From Flaccisagitta enflata (Eukaryota; Chaetognatha; Sagittoidea; Aphragmophora): 64,000 bases of DNA. Positions 1-12,410 of this stretch are shown in pieces; within the stretch, counting starts at the first letter, position 1; every line of letters begins with the position of its first letter. The stretch lies in NCBI GenBank assembly GCA_965153355.1, contig OZ231127.1:98890001-98954000 (forward strand), in the 5' to 3' direction. The position numbers were made by a program, and so were the translations under genes. The notes beneath the pieces are model-generated. The model worked only from the letters and a program-made list of their open reading frames with translations. It was not told where the DNA came from and did no database searches.

Positions 1-781
1 AGTTTGCCTATGAAATCCAGCATTATTTGAAAAAAAATATGATGATTATCAAGTTTAAGATACAATTATTAGGAATTAGGTATTTTTATACAATGTTTGT
101 ATTTGTAAACACCGAAGAAATTAAGAACACTTTAAGAGAATTTCAGGCTGATAATGGCTGAAAAATTAAGAACACCTAGGCTGATTTAAAAAAAGTTGTC
201 TATTATATAAAAAAAGTGTATTGGTTCTCCAAAAATGGGTCTGTTGGACCATTACAAACACCAAGTCAGCCCTCCTTTTGGCATCTCCAAAAATGAGAAT
301 GTCGGATCATAACAAATACTCAGTATAGCATCTCATAAACTCTCTCTGGCAGGACGGCAGGAAGCATCTGTGTACTATACATTTTTACTGGACTTTCATG
401 TCATCGTGGCCGCTGCCCTGCTTCCCCTCACTCACATTTAAGAATGATGCAAATCAGGGTAAAGGGTATCGCTGACAACATATTGCTCAGATTGGTAATT
501 ATTCAGTTGGTAATCATTCAGTCAACTTCATTTGATAAGATTTTGGGTTCCACAATTGAAACATGATTGATTAATTGGGTGCTATCAACCATAAACCTAT
601 CAATTGGGGGCTATAAACCAGAAACATATCAATAGGGCGTTATCAACCATGAACATAACTAAAAACATCCTTCAACCCTTTTATCTATTTTTTTTCTGTC
701 TGTCTCTTTCTGTCTGTTTGTCTTTCTGTTTCTATGTCCTTCTGTCTGTATGTCTTTCTGTATCATTGTCTATCTGTCTGT

Positions 782-785
<4 letters not shown>
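1..785. other. AT-rich stretch, nothing recognised
   Basis: No gene-like reading frame, RNA gene or transposon end was recognised here. Short direct repeats built on 'ATCAACCAT' and 'AATTGGG' occur around 560-650. Confidence 0.5.

Positions 786-849
<64 letters not shown>
786..849 (+). repeat. (CT)n microsatellite
   Basis: An almost pure CT dinucleotide array preceded by CTGT-rich degenerate sequence from about 690. It directly abuts the hairpin end of the family A element that begins at 851. The low-complexity Ser/Leu frames through it are not genes. Confidence 0.95.
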
Positions 850-850
<1 letters not shown>

Positions 851-851
<1 letters not shown>

Positions 852-1206
852 GTCGCGTGCACGCGATTCTACACCCCGCTTTGTCGATTCGTCCGTCAGT
901 CCGTCCGTCCGTCCGTCACACTTTACTTTTATGTAATATAATGTCAACCCATTGGTCATTTTAAGTCATTTTAAGTCATTGATAGTTATTCTAAGTCATT
1001 TTGAGTCATTTTAAGGCATTTTAAGTTATTTTAAGTCATTTTAAGTCATTTTTTGGTCATTAGGTTTTTTAGTCATTATAAGTCCTTTTTGGTCATTTTA
1101 GGTCATTCTAAGTCATTGAAAGTCATTCTATGTCATTCTAAGTCAGTCTAAGTCATTCTTAGTCTGTAAGTCTCGCACGTGACTTACAGGTGTTGGCTTT
1201 GTTTTT
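851..1206 (+). mobile_element. Family A hairpin element (HINE-like)
   Basis: It starts with AGTCGCGTGC followed at once by ACGCGATT, which makes a terminal hairpin. GTCCGTCC minisatellite and a CACACTTTACTTTT block follow, then a 10-bp tandem array. The distal end has GCACGTGACT, the inverse of the first 10 bases, and the tail GGTGTTGGCTTTGTT, which is diverged from the family tail GTATCCGGCCTTGTT. The layout of hairpin, internal minisatellite and sub-terminal inverted repeat resembles Helentron-associated elements. No coding capacity is seen. The boundaries are by eye. Confidence 0.6.
951..1167 (+). repeat. 10-bp minisatellite (GTCATTTTAA)n
   Basis: About 20 degenerate copies of a GTCATTTTAA/GTCATTCTAA unit sit inside the family A element at 851-1206. 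A related unit appears at 44865-44960 in the opposite sense (AAATGACTTA). Confidence 0.85.
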
Positions 1207-1366
1207 TTTACAAACTATTTTACATTGTTGATAAATGATAATCTTACTGTATGGGTAAATGTCCATGGATATCCATAAGTGTTGTTGAAGATGGTCTTTG
1301 CCAAGAAAATGGATAGAGCTTCACTGTAAGGCATATAGAGACATCAAATAAAATTGCCATCAAGTA

Positions 1367-1371
<5 letters not shown>

Positions 1372-1405
<34 letters not shown>
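1372..1405 (+). repeat. (AG)n microsatellite
   Basis: A short AG array followed by GATAGATA units. Confidence 0.9.
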
Positions 1406-1409
<4 letters not shown>

Positions 1410-1989
1410 TAGTATAGATAGTATTTGTACTTCCTCGAGACACTGAAACATGTCTATGGGAGCGGTATTTTTCATTTCAACTTAGACTAAGTAAGGTCTT
1501 CAATTGGGTCTTTGCTTTGATTCGTTGCTATTTCAAGTGCGGACGTTCAGGCATGCAGACAGGCAGACGGATATCATGTCCAAGTTGAGACTTGATCTTT
1601 GGTCTTCTTTGTCTTTTTGGCTTTGGCGTTTGGTTTGATGTTGTGGCGGTAGTGGTGGTTGTGTGGGGCGGGAGACAGACACAAGGGGGGGGGGGGGCTG
1701 ATACATGAAAGTTCAAAACAAGAGACAAACTGGGTTGGACAGAGAATCGCAAGAGTAGGCAGTCTTGAAATGCAGACAGACAAATAGGGGAATGTGGCGG
1801 TGAGGTGCCGGAGCATCCGTTAGGCGTAGTAGCGGAAATTCTTCCTCGAGACAGCGCCGTAGTTAGGAAATCCCCGCTGTCGCTTTGATGATGATGATGC
1901 TGCTGGTAACGACCTGGCCTTTGGCAGGACTTTGGACTGTGGCGTGAGGAGGCGGCAGCGCGAGTCTCTCTGGAACCCCCGATGACGTT

Positions 1990-2141
<152 letters not shown>

Positions 2142-2172
2142 AACCCAGAGCAGAGAGAAAGTCAAATCGTAG

Positions 2173-3552
2173 CACCCATCCCTAGATACCCTCCTAAAGA
2201 AAATCGAAATACCCATTTTTTCTGACTATGTGTTTTCACTCAAGTAACATGTGGGCTACTTGAAAAAATTAAAAACAAAAAAATCAACTTGAAATTTTTG
2301 GATTTTTTGCCATTTTTAGGCAAAAAAACACTAATTTTTGCATTTTTTTTCTCTATATCAGTAGAAAATGTTAGTTATGCCCCTGTGAGCCATAGAATTG
2401 GTAGGCATAGATGAAACACACTTGCTGACATGCATTGTAACTAGTTTGAAGCATATTTGGTTCATTAACATCTTAAAAATCACAAAAAAAGAGCAAAAAA
2501 AACTATTTTTTTGCATTTTTAGGATTTTTTTTTATCTTTAACTAACAGAAAATGTTAGTTGTGCCATTGTGAGACATGGAATTGATAGGCATAGGTGAAA
2601 CACACTAGCTGGTATGCAAAGCAACTAGTTTGAAGCATTTTTGGTTCGTTATTAGTTAAAAAGTCACCTAAAAAAGCAAAAATAACCATTTTTTTACTTC
2701 TAACCTTGAGAAAACTTTAAAAATGCTCTTGTAAGTCATAGAATGGGTAAAATAGAATCCAGGGTAAGCATAACAGCATGTGCGATGAGTTTTTGATCTA
2801 ACTGCTCCAAAATCAGCTTGAAAAGAGCAGAAAAGACCCCACTGCCTTCTCATAGCAAGATCAGATAAAAAGCAACATTGCATTAGGTTTTTTTTATATT
2901 TTTGTATAGGATATGAGCTCTATTTACTGGAACTAATGAAAATGAAACCTTGTCAAGAGGGCTCTTTGATATTTTTACAAAAATTGATAGCATTTTTAAA
3001 GTTTTTTCATAGTTAAAAGTAAAAAAATGCAAAAAAATAGTTATTTTTATGACTTTATAGTGACTTTTTAGCTAATAACGAATCAAAAATGCTTCACCAA
3101 GTTGCTTTGCATACCAGCTAGTGTGTTTCACCTATGCCTATCAATTCCATGTCTCACAGTGGCACAACTAACATTTCTTATTAGTTAAGAGTGAAAAAAG
3201 TCGTAAAAATGCAAAAAATAGCTTTTTTTGCTCTTTTTTTGTGATTTTTTAGATGTTATTGAACCAGAAATGCTTCAAACTAGTTACTATGCATGTCAGC
3301 TAGTGTGTTTCATCTATGACTACCAATTCCAGGGCTCACAGGGGCATAACTAACATTTTCTACAGATTTAGGGAGAAAAAAATACAAAATATGATGTTTT
3401 TTTGCCTAAAAATAGCAAAAAATCCAAAATTTTCAAGCAAATTTTTTAGTTTTTTATTTTTTTTAAAAGCCCTCATGTTACTTGAGTGAAAACACATAGT
3501 CAGAAAAAATGGGTATTTTGATTTTCTTTAGGAGGGTATCTAGGGATGGGTG
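2173..3552. mobile_element. 1.38-kb foldback element
   Basis: The left end CACCCATCCCTAGATACC and the right end GGTATCTAGGGATGGGTG are exact inverse sequences. The inverted similarity continues for about 550 bp per arm (roughly 2173-2725 and 2993-3552) around a spacer of about 270 bp. The arms are A/T-rich with recurrent 'GCAAAAAA' and 'TTTTTTGC' blocks. No transposase frame is present, so this is a non-autonomous foldback DNA element. No target duplication could be assigned confidently. Confidence 0.8.
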
Positions 3553-3800
3553 AGCAGAGGAAGAGAGCCTCAGAGATAGATAAACAGACGGACCGCAGAG
3601 GAGGAATGAAAGGCAAGGAGAGTCAAACAAACAAATAAATCATACCTTGTTAAGTTTTTTTTTCATGAAAGTTATGATTTTTCTGGAAAAATTCCCTAAC
3701 AAAAACAAACAAAATAATCAATCAGTGATTTCTCCAATGCCCTGTGAAATGCATGTAAGATGTCAACAACAGAAAAGGTTAAATTTTGATCTGCTTGTAG

Positions 3801-5287
<1,487 letters not shown>

Positions 5288-5295
5288 GCTCGTAG

Positions 5296-6717
5296 TAGAA
5301 CATCAAGATACTTACTATCTAGAGCATAAGTATATCAACAGGCATTTAGAGCAATAACTCTACTAAAAATAACAAATCTATATAAAAATCAATGAGATTC
5401 TGAAACTTCAGATTTCTGATGCAATGCCACAAACTACATTCATCTAGCTCAAGGCGTTTAAAAATGAGAAGCAAAATAAGATGGACATCTCATTTAGAAA
5501 ATGACGAAAATATTGCATCTAGTTTCTTTTTGATTTCTGAATGAAGTAAAACAGTTCTTTTTCAGAAAGACTAGAGGTTTCTTCATCTGACTTTTTGTCC
5601 TAGATGTACCGCCAAACACATTCTTGGTTTACTTCAACCCCACTGAGTTATTGTGAGAGCAAATGACACGAAACCAAGAATATGGTAGTGACAGTAAGGA
5701 ATGGTCTAAAACATATTGAAGGCATGGGAAGTTATCAGACATTTGAACTAAATGTTTGTCTTAAATCATATAGAAAGTCCATATAGAGGTAGTTGTTGAA
5801 GCTCGAAGAGGTAATATTTAGCATATAGTTCATTCTATAGATCTTTTTATAATCCCTCTTAGGACCAATGAACTAATTCTTATTTTGTTGATATACTTTT
5901 GCTCTAGATAGTATACTTAGTAGCCTGTACCGAAATGACAAATATTGATATATCAAGTAATCTCCGACCAGCTTGAATCGTACTGGTGTCTTGGCAGTCT
6001 GTTAGAACAAGAAAATGGACCATCAGAGCAATTTAAGGTCTCCGCGTTGTAACCGGAAGTGATGTTGTTAATTGGGCTAATTCTCGCTTTTTCTGATATT
6101 TTAGGTAATTTCACTAAAAATATTGAATCTATCAAGAGGGACGTCGGATCATGAATATGCACAAGTTTTGCAATTTTGAGCTTGAGACATATTAATCAAG
6201 ATGAGAAGCATGAAAACAGGCATTTTTTTCCTTTTGGGTTAAGTCTTTAGTGCGAAGCAATTTGTTTTATCTTTTATCATTAGCGCGCCCCTTTGTTTCA
6301 TATATCGCTTTATCTCTCTCTCAGGTCATTAATCTAAATGTCGCTATCTCTCTCTCATTTCAGATGAAACTCAAAAGTTCTACTTACAGAATGTACACAA
6401 AACAAAGGACAGTCATCTTTGCTCATCATATTTGTACAAACATACATTCCCACAAAATAAGGAGTGGTGAATGTTGGTAGGGGGGGGTGAGGGGGAGGAG
6501 GAGGGTGAGGCAGAATAAAGATGGGGATAAAACTACACAAAATACATGTTCAAAGGAGCTCTAGGTCAGGGCCTTTTCATTTTAACTTCCATAAGCAGAG
6601 CAAGTATGATCCATTGCCGTCAATACGCAATTCTCTAAGAGTATCTGCCTGTCTGTTTGTCCGTTTGTAGGTCCATTCATGAGCACGAGTCGAAAAGTGG
6701 AAAAACTACCGGCTAAA
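5296..6717. other. Unique-looking sequence, nothing recognised
   Basis: No domain, splice-bounded exon or transposon end was recognised. Frames are short. A G-rich run lies at 6481-6512. Confidence 0.4.
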
Positions 6718-7003
6718 GTCTCGAAGGGGCCGATGACTTACGCTTTCACTCAGGGGAAATTTCTCCTTCTCTTTCTTCATCTTCTTACCCCTCCCCCCCA
6801 CCATGAGGCCCTCATCCTAGCCCCAAAGCCCTAATCCTAGCCTCGAGGGGAGTATCCTGACCTCAAGGCCCAAATCCCAGCCTAGAAGCCCTTATTCCAA
6901 CCTTGAGGCTCAAATCCCAACCTTGATGCCCAAATACAAGCCTTGCAACCTCCTTAACTGAGCATAGTTCATCAGCCTACTCAGGGCCGCTGCTCCTCTA
7001 ACT
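6718..7003 (+). mobile_element. Family B element with 20-bp minisatellite (degraded)
   Basis: The left end carries GAAGGGGCCGATGACTTA and CAGGGGAAATTTCTCC, the typical family B arm. The middle consists of degenerate units of the type 'AGGCCCAAATCCCAGCCT', and the right end reads GGGCCGCTGCTCCTCTAA. It is diverged from the copies at 49488 and 56734 but has the same order of parts. Confidence 0.6.
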
Positions 7004-7300
7004 GTCAGACTTTGGGGGCGTTTCTAGTCAAAGACGATCGCGTTTTGAAAGGGCCACTCAGTCGCTCGCTACATTTGTTCGCTCGCACCGCTTACTCCAC
7101 TACGCTTGCTTCGCTCGCTCGCTCCGTTCACAGGCTCGCTCACTCACTCGCTCACTCCCTCGTGGGACAGCTGAAATTCTTGAATATGCTGTTATCGCGT
7201 TTTAGGGGAACAAACGCGTTTTTAGCGCTCTCTAGAAACACGCCCACAGTCATACACTCACATAGGGCCAATAGGTACCGCTGACCAACTGACGCTTTTG
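7004..7300 (+). repeat. Family C dispersed repeat (CTCGCT-rich)
   Basis: The block begins GTTTCTAGTCAAAGACGAT followed by CGCGTTTTG. It then has CTCGCTCGCT-type tandem words and ends with CTCGTGGGACAGCTGAAATT. The same order of blocks is seen at 10585-11460 and 56030-56275, so this is a dispersed repeat and not a coding exon. Confidence 0.6.
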
Positions 7301-7584
7301 CGACTAGTACGTATCTGTGTGGGTACGACTTCGCCCATCAATCATATCGTAAACTGGGTTACTTGATGTTTTTTTGTCAGTAAGCTTGTTCCCTGACCAT
7401 TTATAAAAGCGTCATTGGTATATTTTGTTGCATTGGGCATATTATCTAGATATCATCCTGTGTAATATCTCGATAATTTTCCCAATGCGACTACCTCTTA
7501 AATTGTTGAAAATCTACAAAGTTTGATGACGATAGATGATTCAAACCAAAAGAGATCAGTCGGAGATGAGGACAGAGTCAACAA

Positions 7585-7690
7585 AGAAGAAGAAGATGAT
7601 GAAAAAGAAGAGGAAGAAGAAGAAGGAGAAGACGAAGATGAAGATGAAGACGGAGACGAAGAAGAAAGGTGAAGAGGAAAAGGAGGAACA
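7585..7690 (+). repeat. Purine tract (GAAGAAGAC-rich)
   Basis: About 100 bp of almost uninterrupted GAAGAA, GATGAA and GACGAA triplets. The Lys/Glu-rich frame is low complexity and has no recognisable domain. Confidence 0.85.
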
Positions 7691-7710
7691 AGTCATCCAA
7701 GGATCGCACA

Positions 7711-8125
7711 TGGTCAGCGGTAGCCGATGCCCTGCTTGAAGTGATTAGCTGAATAAGTGGAGTGAGAGTAGGGCAGCGGCCCCATAGGGCCGATGCCCTG
7801 TAGGACACAGGGGTGAATTTCCATACATCCTTAGAGGGCATATTTGAGGCCTTAGTATCAATTTTCCATGATATCAATGGGAATTTTGCATTTTTTTCAA
7901 TCTTTTGTCAATTTGCCATGTTTTTCAAAGGGAATTTTACATTTTTCTTATTTTCATTAATTTTCCATGTTATTCAATGGGAAATCTGTATTTTGACAAT
8001 TTCCCATGTTATCCGATGGGAATTTGAGGCTTGAGAAGCATCGGGGGGGGGGGGATGTACGGACGTATGGAAATTCACCCCTGTGTCCTACAGGACATCG
8101 GCCCTTTGGGGCCGCTGCCCAAAAA
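7711..8125. mobile_element. Family B element
   Basis: The left end TGGTCAGCGGTAGCCGATGC leads to GGGCAGCGGCCCC and CTGTAGGACACAGGGGTGAA. The right arm repeats this in inverse (TTCACCCCTGTGTCCTACAG, then GGGGCCGCTGCCCAAAAA). Internal sequence is degenerate 'TTTTCCATGTTATTCAATGGGAA' type tandem words. No coding capacity is seen. Confidence 0.7.
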
Positions 8126-8133
8126 GGAGAACA

Positions 8134-8296
8134 ATGCTGGATACACGGCAACCCCTGACGTGGGTGGGCAGGGGCGATGTTGGAGGTCACAAGACCATTT
8201 GGGCAGTAAAGTCAATAAAAATTATGAAATAGTGTGATGAACCAATGGAAGGACGGAAGGACTAAGTGAGGTGTAAAGTCACATAGCACGCAACTA
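8134..8296 (-). mobile_element. Family A element, degenerate copy
   Basis: GGATACACGGCAACCCC and GGGTGGGCAGGGGCGA mark the distal end. GGAAGGACGGAAGGAC is the minisatellite, and TAGCACGCAACT is the decayed hairpin end. Confidence 0.55.
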
Positions 8297-8320
8297 AAAA
8301 GAAGCAAATGAGGATAAAAT

Positions 8321-8496
8321 CAAGGCCAGACACACGGCAATCCATTTGCGGATGGTCAAGCAGGAGCAAAAACTGTGAAAACTGTGAAAACTGCTCCAAA
8401 TTCAAAAATGTGATGAACAGACCAATCGACATACCGATCGACCTACCGACCTTTTGACCAACACGGCAAGGTGTAGAGTCGCGTGTCCGCGACTAG
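8321..8496 (-). mobile_element. Family A element
   Basis: The distal end reads AAGGCCAGACACACGGCAAT with ATTTGCGGAT. The hairpin end, read on this strand, is AGTCGCGGAC followed by ACGCGACT. A partial third copy (GGACTGGGCATGAATC region, about 8545-8665) lies beside it. Confidence 0.6.
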
Positions 8497-8764
8497 AAAT
8501 AAAAGGGGGGGGGGGAGATGAAATAGGGTGCAGCAGAAATAGGAGTCAAACAAGACTGGATAGACGTCCATTACCAGGCGGGGACTGGGCATGAATCTGC
8601 GTTTTCACACTTTTCAACCTGATCATTACCAACAGACAAACAGACTGTCCAACTGACGTCAATATTAAATATGTTGTTCGAAAGAATGATGCATCATGTT
8701 GCCTGGATGAAACAATGAGGGTCTCTCATTTCAAGTTTGAATAAAAACACAGATTCGACCTTGT

Positions 8765-9011
8765 CGACCTTGTCCTGTTTGCAGATGATACCAACATCTT
8801 TGCACAGGACAAGGACCCGCTGGTGCTCTTTGAGCGGGTTAATCGGGGGCTTGAGGGGCTAGCTAGGTGGTTCCGCTGTAATAGATTGACTCTCAATCTC
8901 AAGAAGACTGAGTATGTCTATTTTGGTGGACCAAAGGGTGGGGGGGATCTAGGACCGGGGATTGAGATAGGTGGTGAGAGGGTGAAGGGGGTGGAGGGTG
9001 CGCGGTTCCTA
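8765..9011 (+). pseudogene. LINE reverse transcriptase fragment (5' part)
   Basis: This is a 5'-truncated fragment of a CR1/jockey-like non-LTR retrotransposon polymerase. It begins just before the catalytic motif FADDTNIF (aspartates of RT motif C). It continues through WFRCNRLTLNLKKTEY, the conserved region after the palm domain, and ends in a GARFL motif, where the frame is broken by a 556-bp foldback insertion. The reading frame resumes after position 9569. The parallel copy at 62264-63574 has the same motifs uninterrupted at this point. The upstream RT motifs, endonuclease and ORF1 are absent, so the copy is dead. The superfamily assignment is from motif recall, not from a search. Confidence 0.85.
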
Positions 9012-9567
9012 CACCGTCTTTGGATCGGACTGTGAAATGCAAAACCTTTATAGCTCCTAAACGACTAGGAAAAAAATCATGAAATTTTCAGTGAATATTG
9101 GTAACATGTGACGGTTTTTGCATGTCAAAGCTCAGATCGTAATATAGAAAAGGTGAGGGGAAAACAAAATATTGAAAGAAAACTCATTTTTGATTAGGAT
9201 CAATTTTTCCCCATTTTCTTCGAAAAGAGTTGTCTTTATCTGCTTGAAATTGCTTTGCATTTCAACAAAAACTCTAGGATTTATTTTTAATGACAGATGT
9301 TAACTTATGTATTATCTATTTGCTGCATATTCTGAGAGAAAAACAGCACCTTCCGAAAAAAACAGGTATAAAAAGCTATTTTTCAGAAAAAATAGATGTT
9401 CATTCAATATTTTGTTTTCCCCTCACCTTTTCTATATTGTGATTTGAGCTTTGACATGCAAAAACCGTCACATGTTACCAATATTCACTGAAAATTTCAT
9501 GATTTTTTTCCTAGCAGTTTAGGAGCTATAAAGGTTTTGCATTTCACAGTCCGATCCGAAGACGGTG
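9012..9567. mobile_element. TA-flanked foldback MITE inserted in LINE
   Basis: The ends CACCGTCTTTGGATCGG and CCGATCCGAAGACGGTG form an inverted repeat. About 200 bp per arm are inverse copies, including CATGCAAAAACCGTCACATG-type sequence. TA precedes (9010-9011) and follows (9568-9569) the element, and removing the element plus one TA restores the LINE reading frame (R-F-L-G-V-W-V). TA duplication points to the Tc1/mariner group. No transposase is present. Confidence 0.88.
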
Positions 9568-10264
9568 TAGGAGTCTGGGTGGATGGGGGGTTGAGATGGA
9601 GGGAGCATGTGGGGAGGGTCAGGGATAGGGTGGGCCAATTATTGGGAGTGGTGGGGAGGGCTGCGGGGGTCTTAGGGGGGCGGGCCCTTCTTGCCTTGTA
9701 TAATGGGCTTGTCCTGCCACACCTGCAGTATTGCCTTATGGTGTGGGGGGACTTCCAGAGGGATGGAAATGGGGCAGCTGGGGGGGCTCTTCTGCGATGT
9801 CAGAAGAGATTTGCTGGCCTGATTGCAGGGACGCGTGGTCGCTATCATGCTGACCCGATTCTCTCAGGGCTGGGGTTGCTGAAGGTCGGCGACCTCTACA
9901 GGCAGCAGCTCCGGGTTCATGCCTGGCGGTTTGTGAACCGTAGGCTGCCGGAGAACCAGGCGGCCATGCTGCAAAGGGTAGGGGAGGTGCATGGGTATGG
10001 CACAAGGTCAGCCAGGGGGGTCTATTCCTGGCGACACGTGACCACCGGTCGGTTGGCTACAGGGTTCCCAAGGAGTGGGGTGCTCTGACAGAGGAACAGA
10101 GGGCGGCGGGGTCCCTTGCTGCATTGAAGAGAGGGTCAAAGGCGGGGTTCCTGGCTGAGTATGGGAAGTTTGTCTGCCATGTCCGGGGGTGCTATGTCTG
10201 CGCTGGGTCACAACGTGGGGGGTCTGACGGAGGGGTGGCTTTGAATGCGCCTGAAACTGGTTAG
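9568..10264 (+). pseudogene. LINE reverse transcriptase C-terminal part
   Basis: This is the continuation of the LINE polymerase after the MITE. It reads VWVDGGLRWREHVGRV, then LYNGLVLPHLQYCLMVWG, then the thumb and C-terminal region with GLLKVGDLYRQQLRVHAW and GYGTRSARG. A frameshift near 10040 moves the remaining C-terminus (GYRVPKEWGAL and following) into another frame, which runs to a stop at 10262-10264. The copy at 62264-63574 aligns along its length. GC content is clearly higher than in the neighbourhood, in keeping with a coding origin. The copy is inactive. Confidence 0.85.
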
Positions 10265-10584
10265 AAACAGTGGATTTTTTTTGCTTCCCGTCGTTTCATT
10301 TATTACATTTTACTCTCAAGGAATGCGTTCCAAATCATACTCTCGCCTGACTAACTGTGATGATTACAGTCATTCTCTCTACTGAACGCACACGGCTGCG
10401 ACGTAAAATTCTTGCTGTGAATATAACTGCTCATATGTTCAAAAATTGTGCTGTGCTTCATATCGCCATTTACCCGATATTTTGTATTGATTGATCAAAA
10501 TGTATTGTTGACAAAAGAGATCGCCCGGATCTATATTTATGTCATGTCTCTACTTTCTTCTTTGCAGATATCCATGTGAATTGA
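10265..10584. other. Nothing recognised
   Basis: AT-balanced sequence after the LINE with no recognised feature. It may include the LINE 3' UTR, but no tail repeat is evident. Confidence 0.4.
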
Positions 10585-11460
10585 GTGATAGATGCGTGGA
10601 TGTCCCTTGCATGATCCCACCGCTCACTCCGCTCACTCGCTCCGCAGCACTCAGTTTTGCTACCCTGTCATCAATTACAACTGCACCAAAAGAAACCTTT
10701 GTTATTCTCAGAGCATTTATATTGAGGAAATCTGTTTTGTATCATTTAATAGCATATGATCTACTGTTTTTTCATGCAAAATTTCAAAGCTCTGGCTCAA
10801 ATGGTTTGGCCACAACAACTTTTTTACGTGAAAAAAATACTTAACAAGTTTGAACAAGTTTTGAATAATAAAATATTTCAATGTAAGCTTAAATTTCTTC
10901 AATTGTTAAAAAGAATTTTAGAAATGCCAAAAATCAGTATATTTGCAAGTCTTCTTGACAAATCTATTCATTTTTATTCAATTTTTATTGAAATACAACG
11001 GTTTTATATGAAAAATTGGTCAAAAATGATGTTTTTAAAAAAAATCTTGTCAAATTTGTAAATCATGTGGAAACCAAACCCTTGGAGCCAGTGCTTTGAA
11101 ATTTTGCATGAAAAAGCCGTAGGTTATGTACTTTCAGATGATACAAAGCCAAGTTTTGCAATGTAGGTAATTTAGGCACAATAAAGGTGTCTTTGGTTGC
11201 AGTTGTATTTGATGACAGGGTACATTCACTTTGCATGTTTGCTCACTGCGCTCACGGGCCACTCGGTCGCTCAACATGTTCACTCCCTTGCATGATCGCA
11301 CCCCTCACTCCGCTCTTTCGCTCAGCAGCACTCCACTTTGCTACATTCACTTTGCTTGTTTGCTCACTGCGCTCACAGACTCGCCACGCTTATGGGCTCA
11401 CAAACTCACTTCGCTCATTCCCTCGTGGGACGGTGGAAATTTATGAATTTATGAATTTAT
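10585..11460 (+). repeat. Family C dispersed repeat, split by a MITE
   Basis: CTCACTCCGCTCACTCGC and TCCGCAGCACTCAGTTTTGC precede the insertion at 10663-11220. The repeat resumes as CATTCACTTTGCATGTTTGC, followed by a second round of the same words (11286-11440) and ends CCTCGTGGGACGGTGGAAAT. The unsplit order is seen at 56095-56215. Confidence 0.65.
10663..11220. mobile_element. TA-flanked foldback MITE (CCCTGTCATC family)
   Basis: The ends CCCTGTCATCAATTACAAC and TGTATTTGATGACAGGG are inverted. TA flanks both sides (10661-10662 and 11221-11222). Inner arms share TTTTTCATGCAAAATTTC and its inverse. The related element at 30293-31057 has ends CCCTGTCTTC and the same inner block. The paralogous repeat at 56095-56215 shows the empty site TTTGCTACACTCG. 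It is mariner-like by its TA duplication and non-coding. Confidence 0.88.
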
Positions 11461-11652
11461 GAATATGTGTTCACGTTGGGTTCAAGATCTTTCATAAGAT
11501 CAGGGATGAGGGTAAATTTTAGGCATGTATCAACCCTGAGCGGGCTGACTTTAGGCCTGAAGGGTCAGATGACGGCCGCAGAGGCCTAGGGGAGTATCTA
11601 TGTAAGCAAAGGTGGATAGCCTTTAGGGCCACTCCCTAGTAAGTGTTGATAT
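11461..11652. other. Flank of the LTR element
   Basis: Short sequence with GGCCTGAAGGGTCAGATG and similar family B-like words, ending in ATAT (11649-11652), the 4-bp target duplication of the LTR element. Confidence 0.4.
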
Positions 11653-12188
11653 TGTAGTGCCGCGTGTTTCCCCTTCTTACCCTCTATGATATCTGGGTTG
11701 GGTCCTTCCCTTTCCTTTTCTGACTTTGCCCTGCTTTCTTCCTTCTCTCTGGCTGTTGGCCACAGGCCTCCTCTTCCGTGGCTTCATCTTCCCCACTTTG
11801 GCCTACTTAAGGGAGGTGTGACTGCAGTCTGGGAGAGGCCACTCCCCTTCCCCTGGCGTCTCATTCTCCCTGAGCAAGATGTCCATTTGGATATCACCTC
11901 TCTCCCCTTAGGATTGACCTCATCCTTAGGATCCCCCCCTTTAGGTTAGGCTATTTGAGTGACAAGTGTGCCACCGCCCCTGTGGGGACTGTGGCATATT
12001 CATTAGGGCCTTGGGGTCTTGATTAGGGCTATATCATGTATTATTTGCCTAGTTTGGTTCTTTCTCAGTACATTCTCCCCGCGGGCTTTTAGGGATTTTC
12101 TCTAGGAGTTTTTGGCAGGCACCCCATCTTTGAGCATTCTACCCCTGGACCCTGACGATAGCATCCTCCCGCCTACCCCGGCATATCA
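11653..12188 (+). repeat. Left LTR
   Basis: Starts TGTAGTGCCGCGTGTTTCC and ends CCCCGGCATATCA. It is identical to the right LTR except for a C/T near CCCCTTCCCCTGG and a C/T in GAGCAAGATG. The frames inside it are incidental. Confidence 0.92.
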
Positions 12189-12189
12189 G

Positions 12190-12208
12190 TGGTGCTTTCG
12201 GCCGGTTC
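12190..12208 (+). promoter_or_regulatory. Candidate tRNA primer-binding site
   Basis: TGGTGCTTTCGGCCGG begins one base after the left LTR. Primer sites start with TGG (complement of the tRNA CCA end). The matching tRNA was not identified. Confidence 0.45.
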
Positions 12209-12269
12209 TGGCATATTTTTCAGTATGTTACCCTAGCTAGCTGAGAATAGGACCCTACTAGGAAGTTTA

Positions 12270-12410
12270 GATTTTTTTTAGTGACCATGAGACACCTGTC
12301 ACTTTTGAAGACTGGGCACTGCAGGCTCTTTCAGAGAAAGGCACAAGTTTGAGGTATCTTATCCCTCCCACTCCTCTTGACCTTACTCCTTCCCTATCAT
12401 GGAAGTAGTG
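12270..12410 (+). pseudogene. Possible remnant coding segment in LTR element
   Basis: After a TTTTTTTTAG tract, one frame reads SDHETPVTFEDWALQALSE and continues to a stop at about 12405. The composition is protein-like (acidic, with Trp and Leu pairs), unlike the surrounding low-complexity frames, and could be a gag leftover. No family was recognised. It is short and may be chance. Confidence 0.25.
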
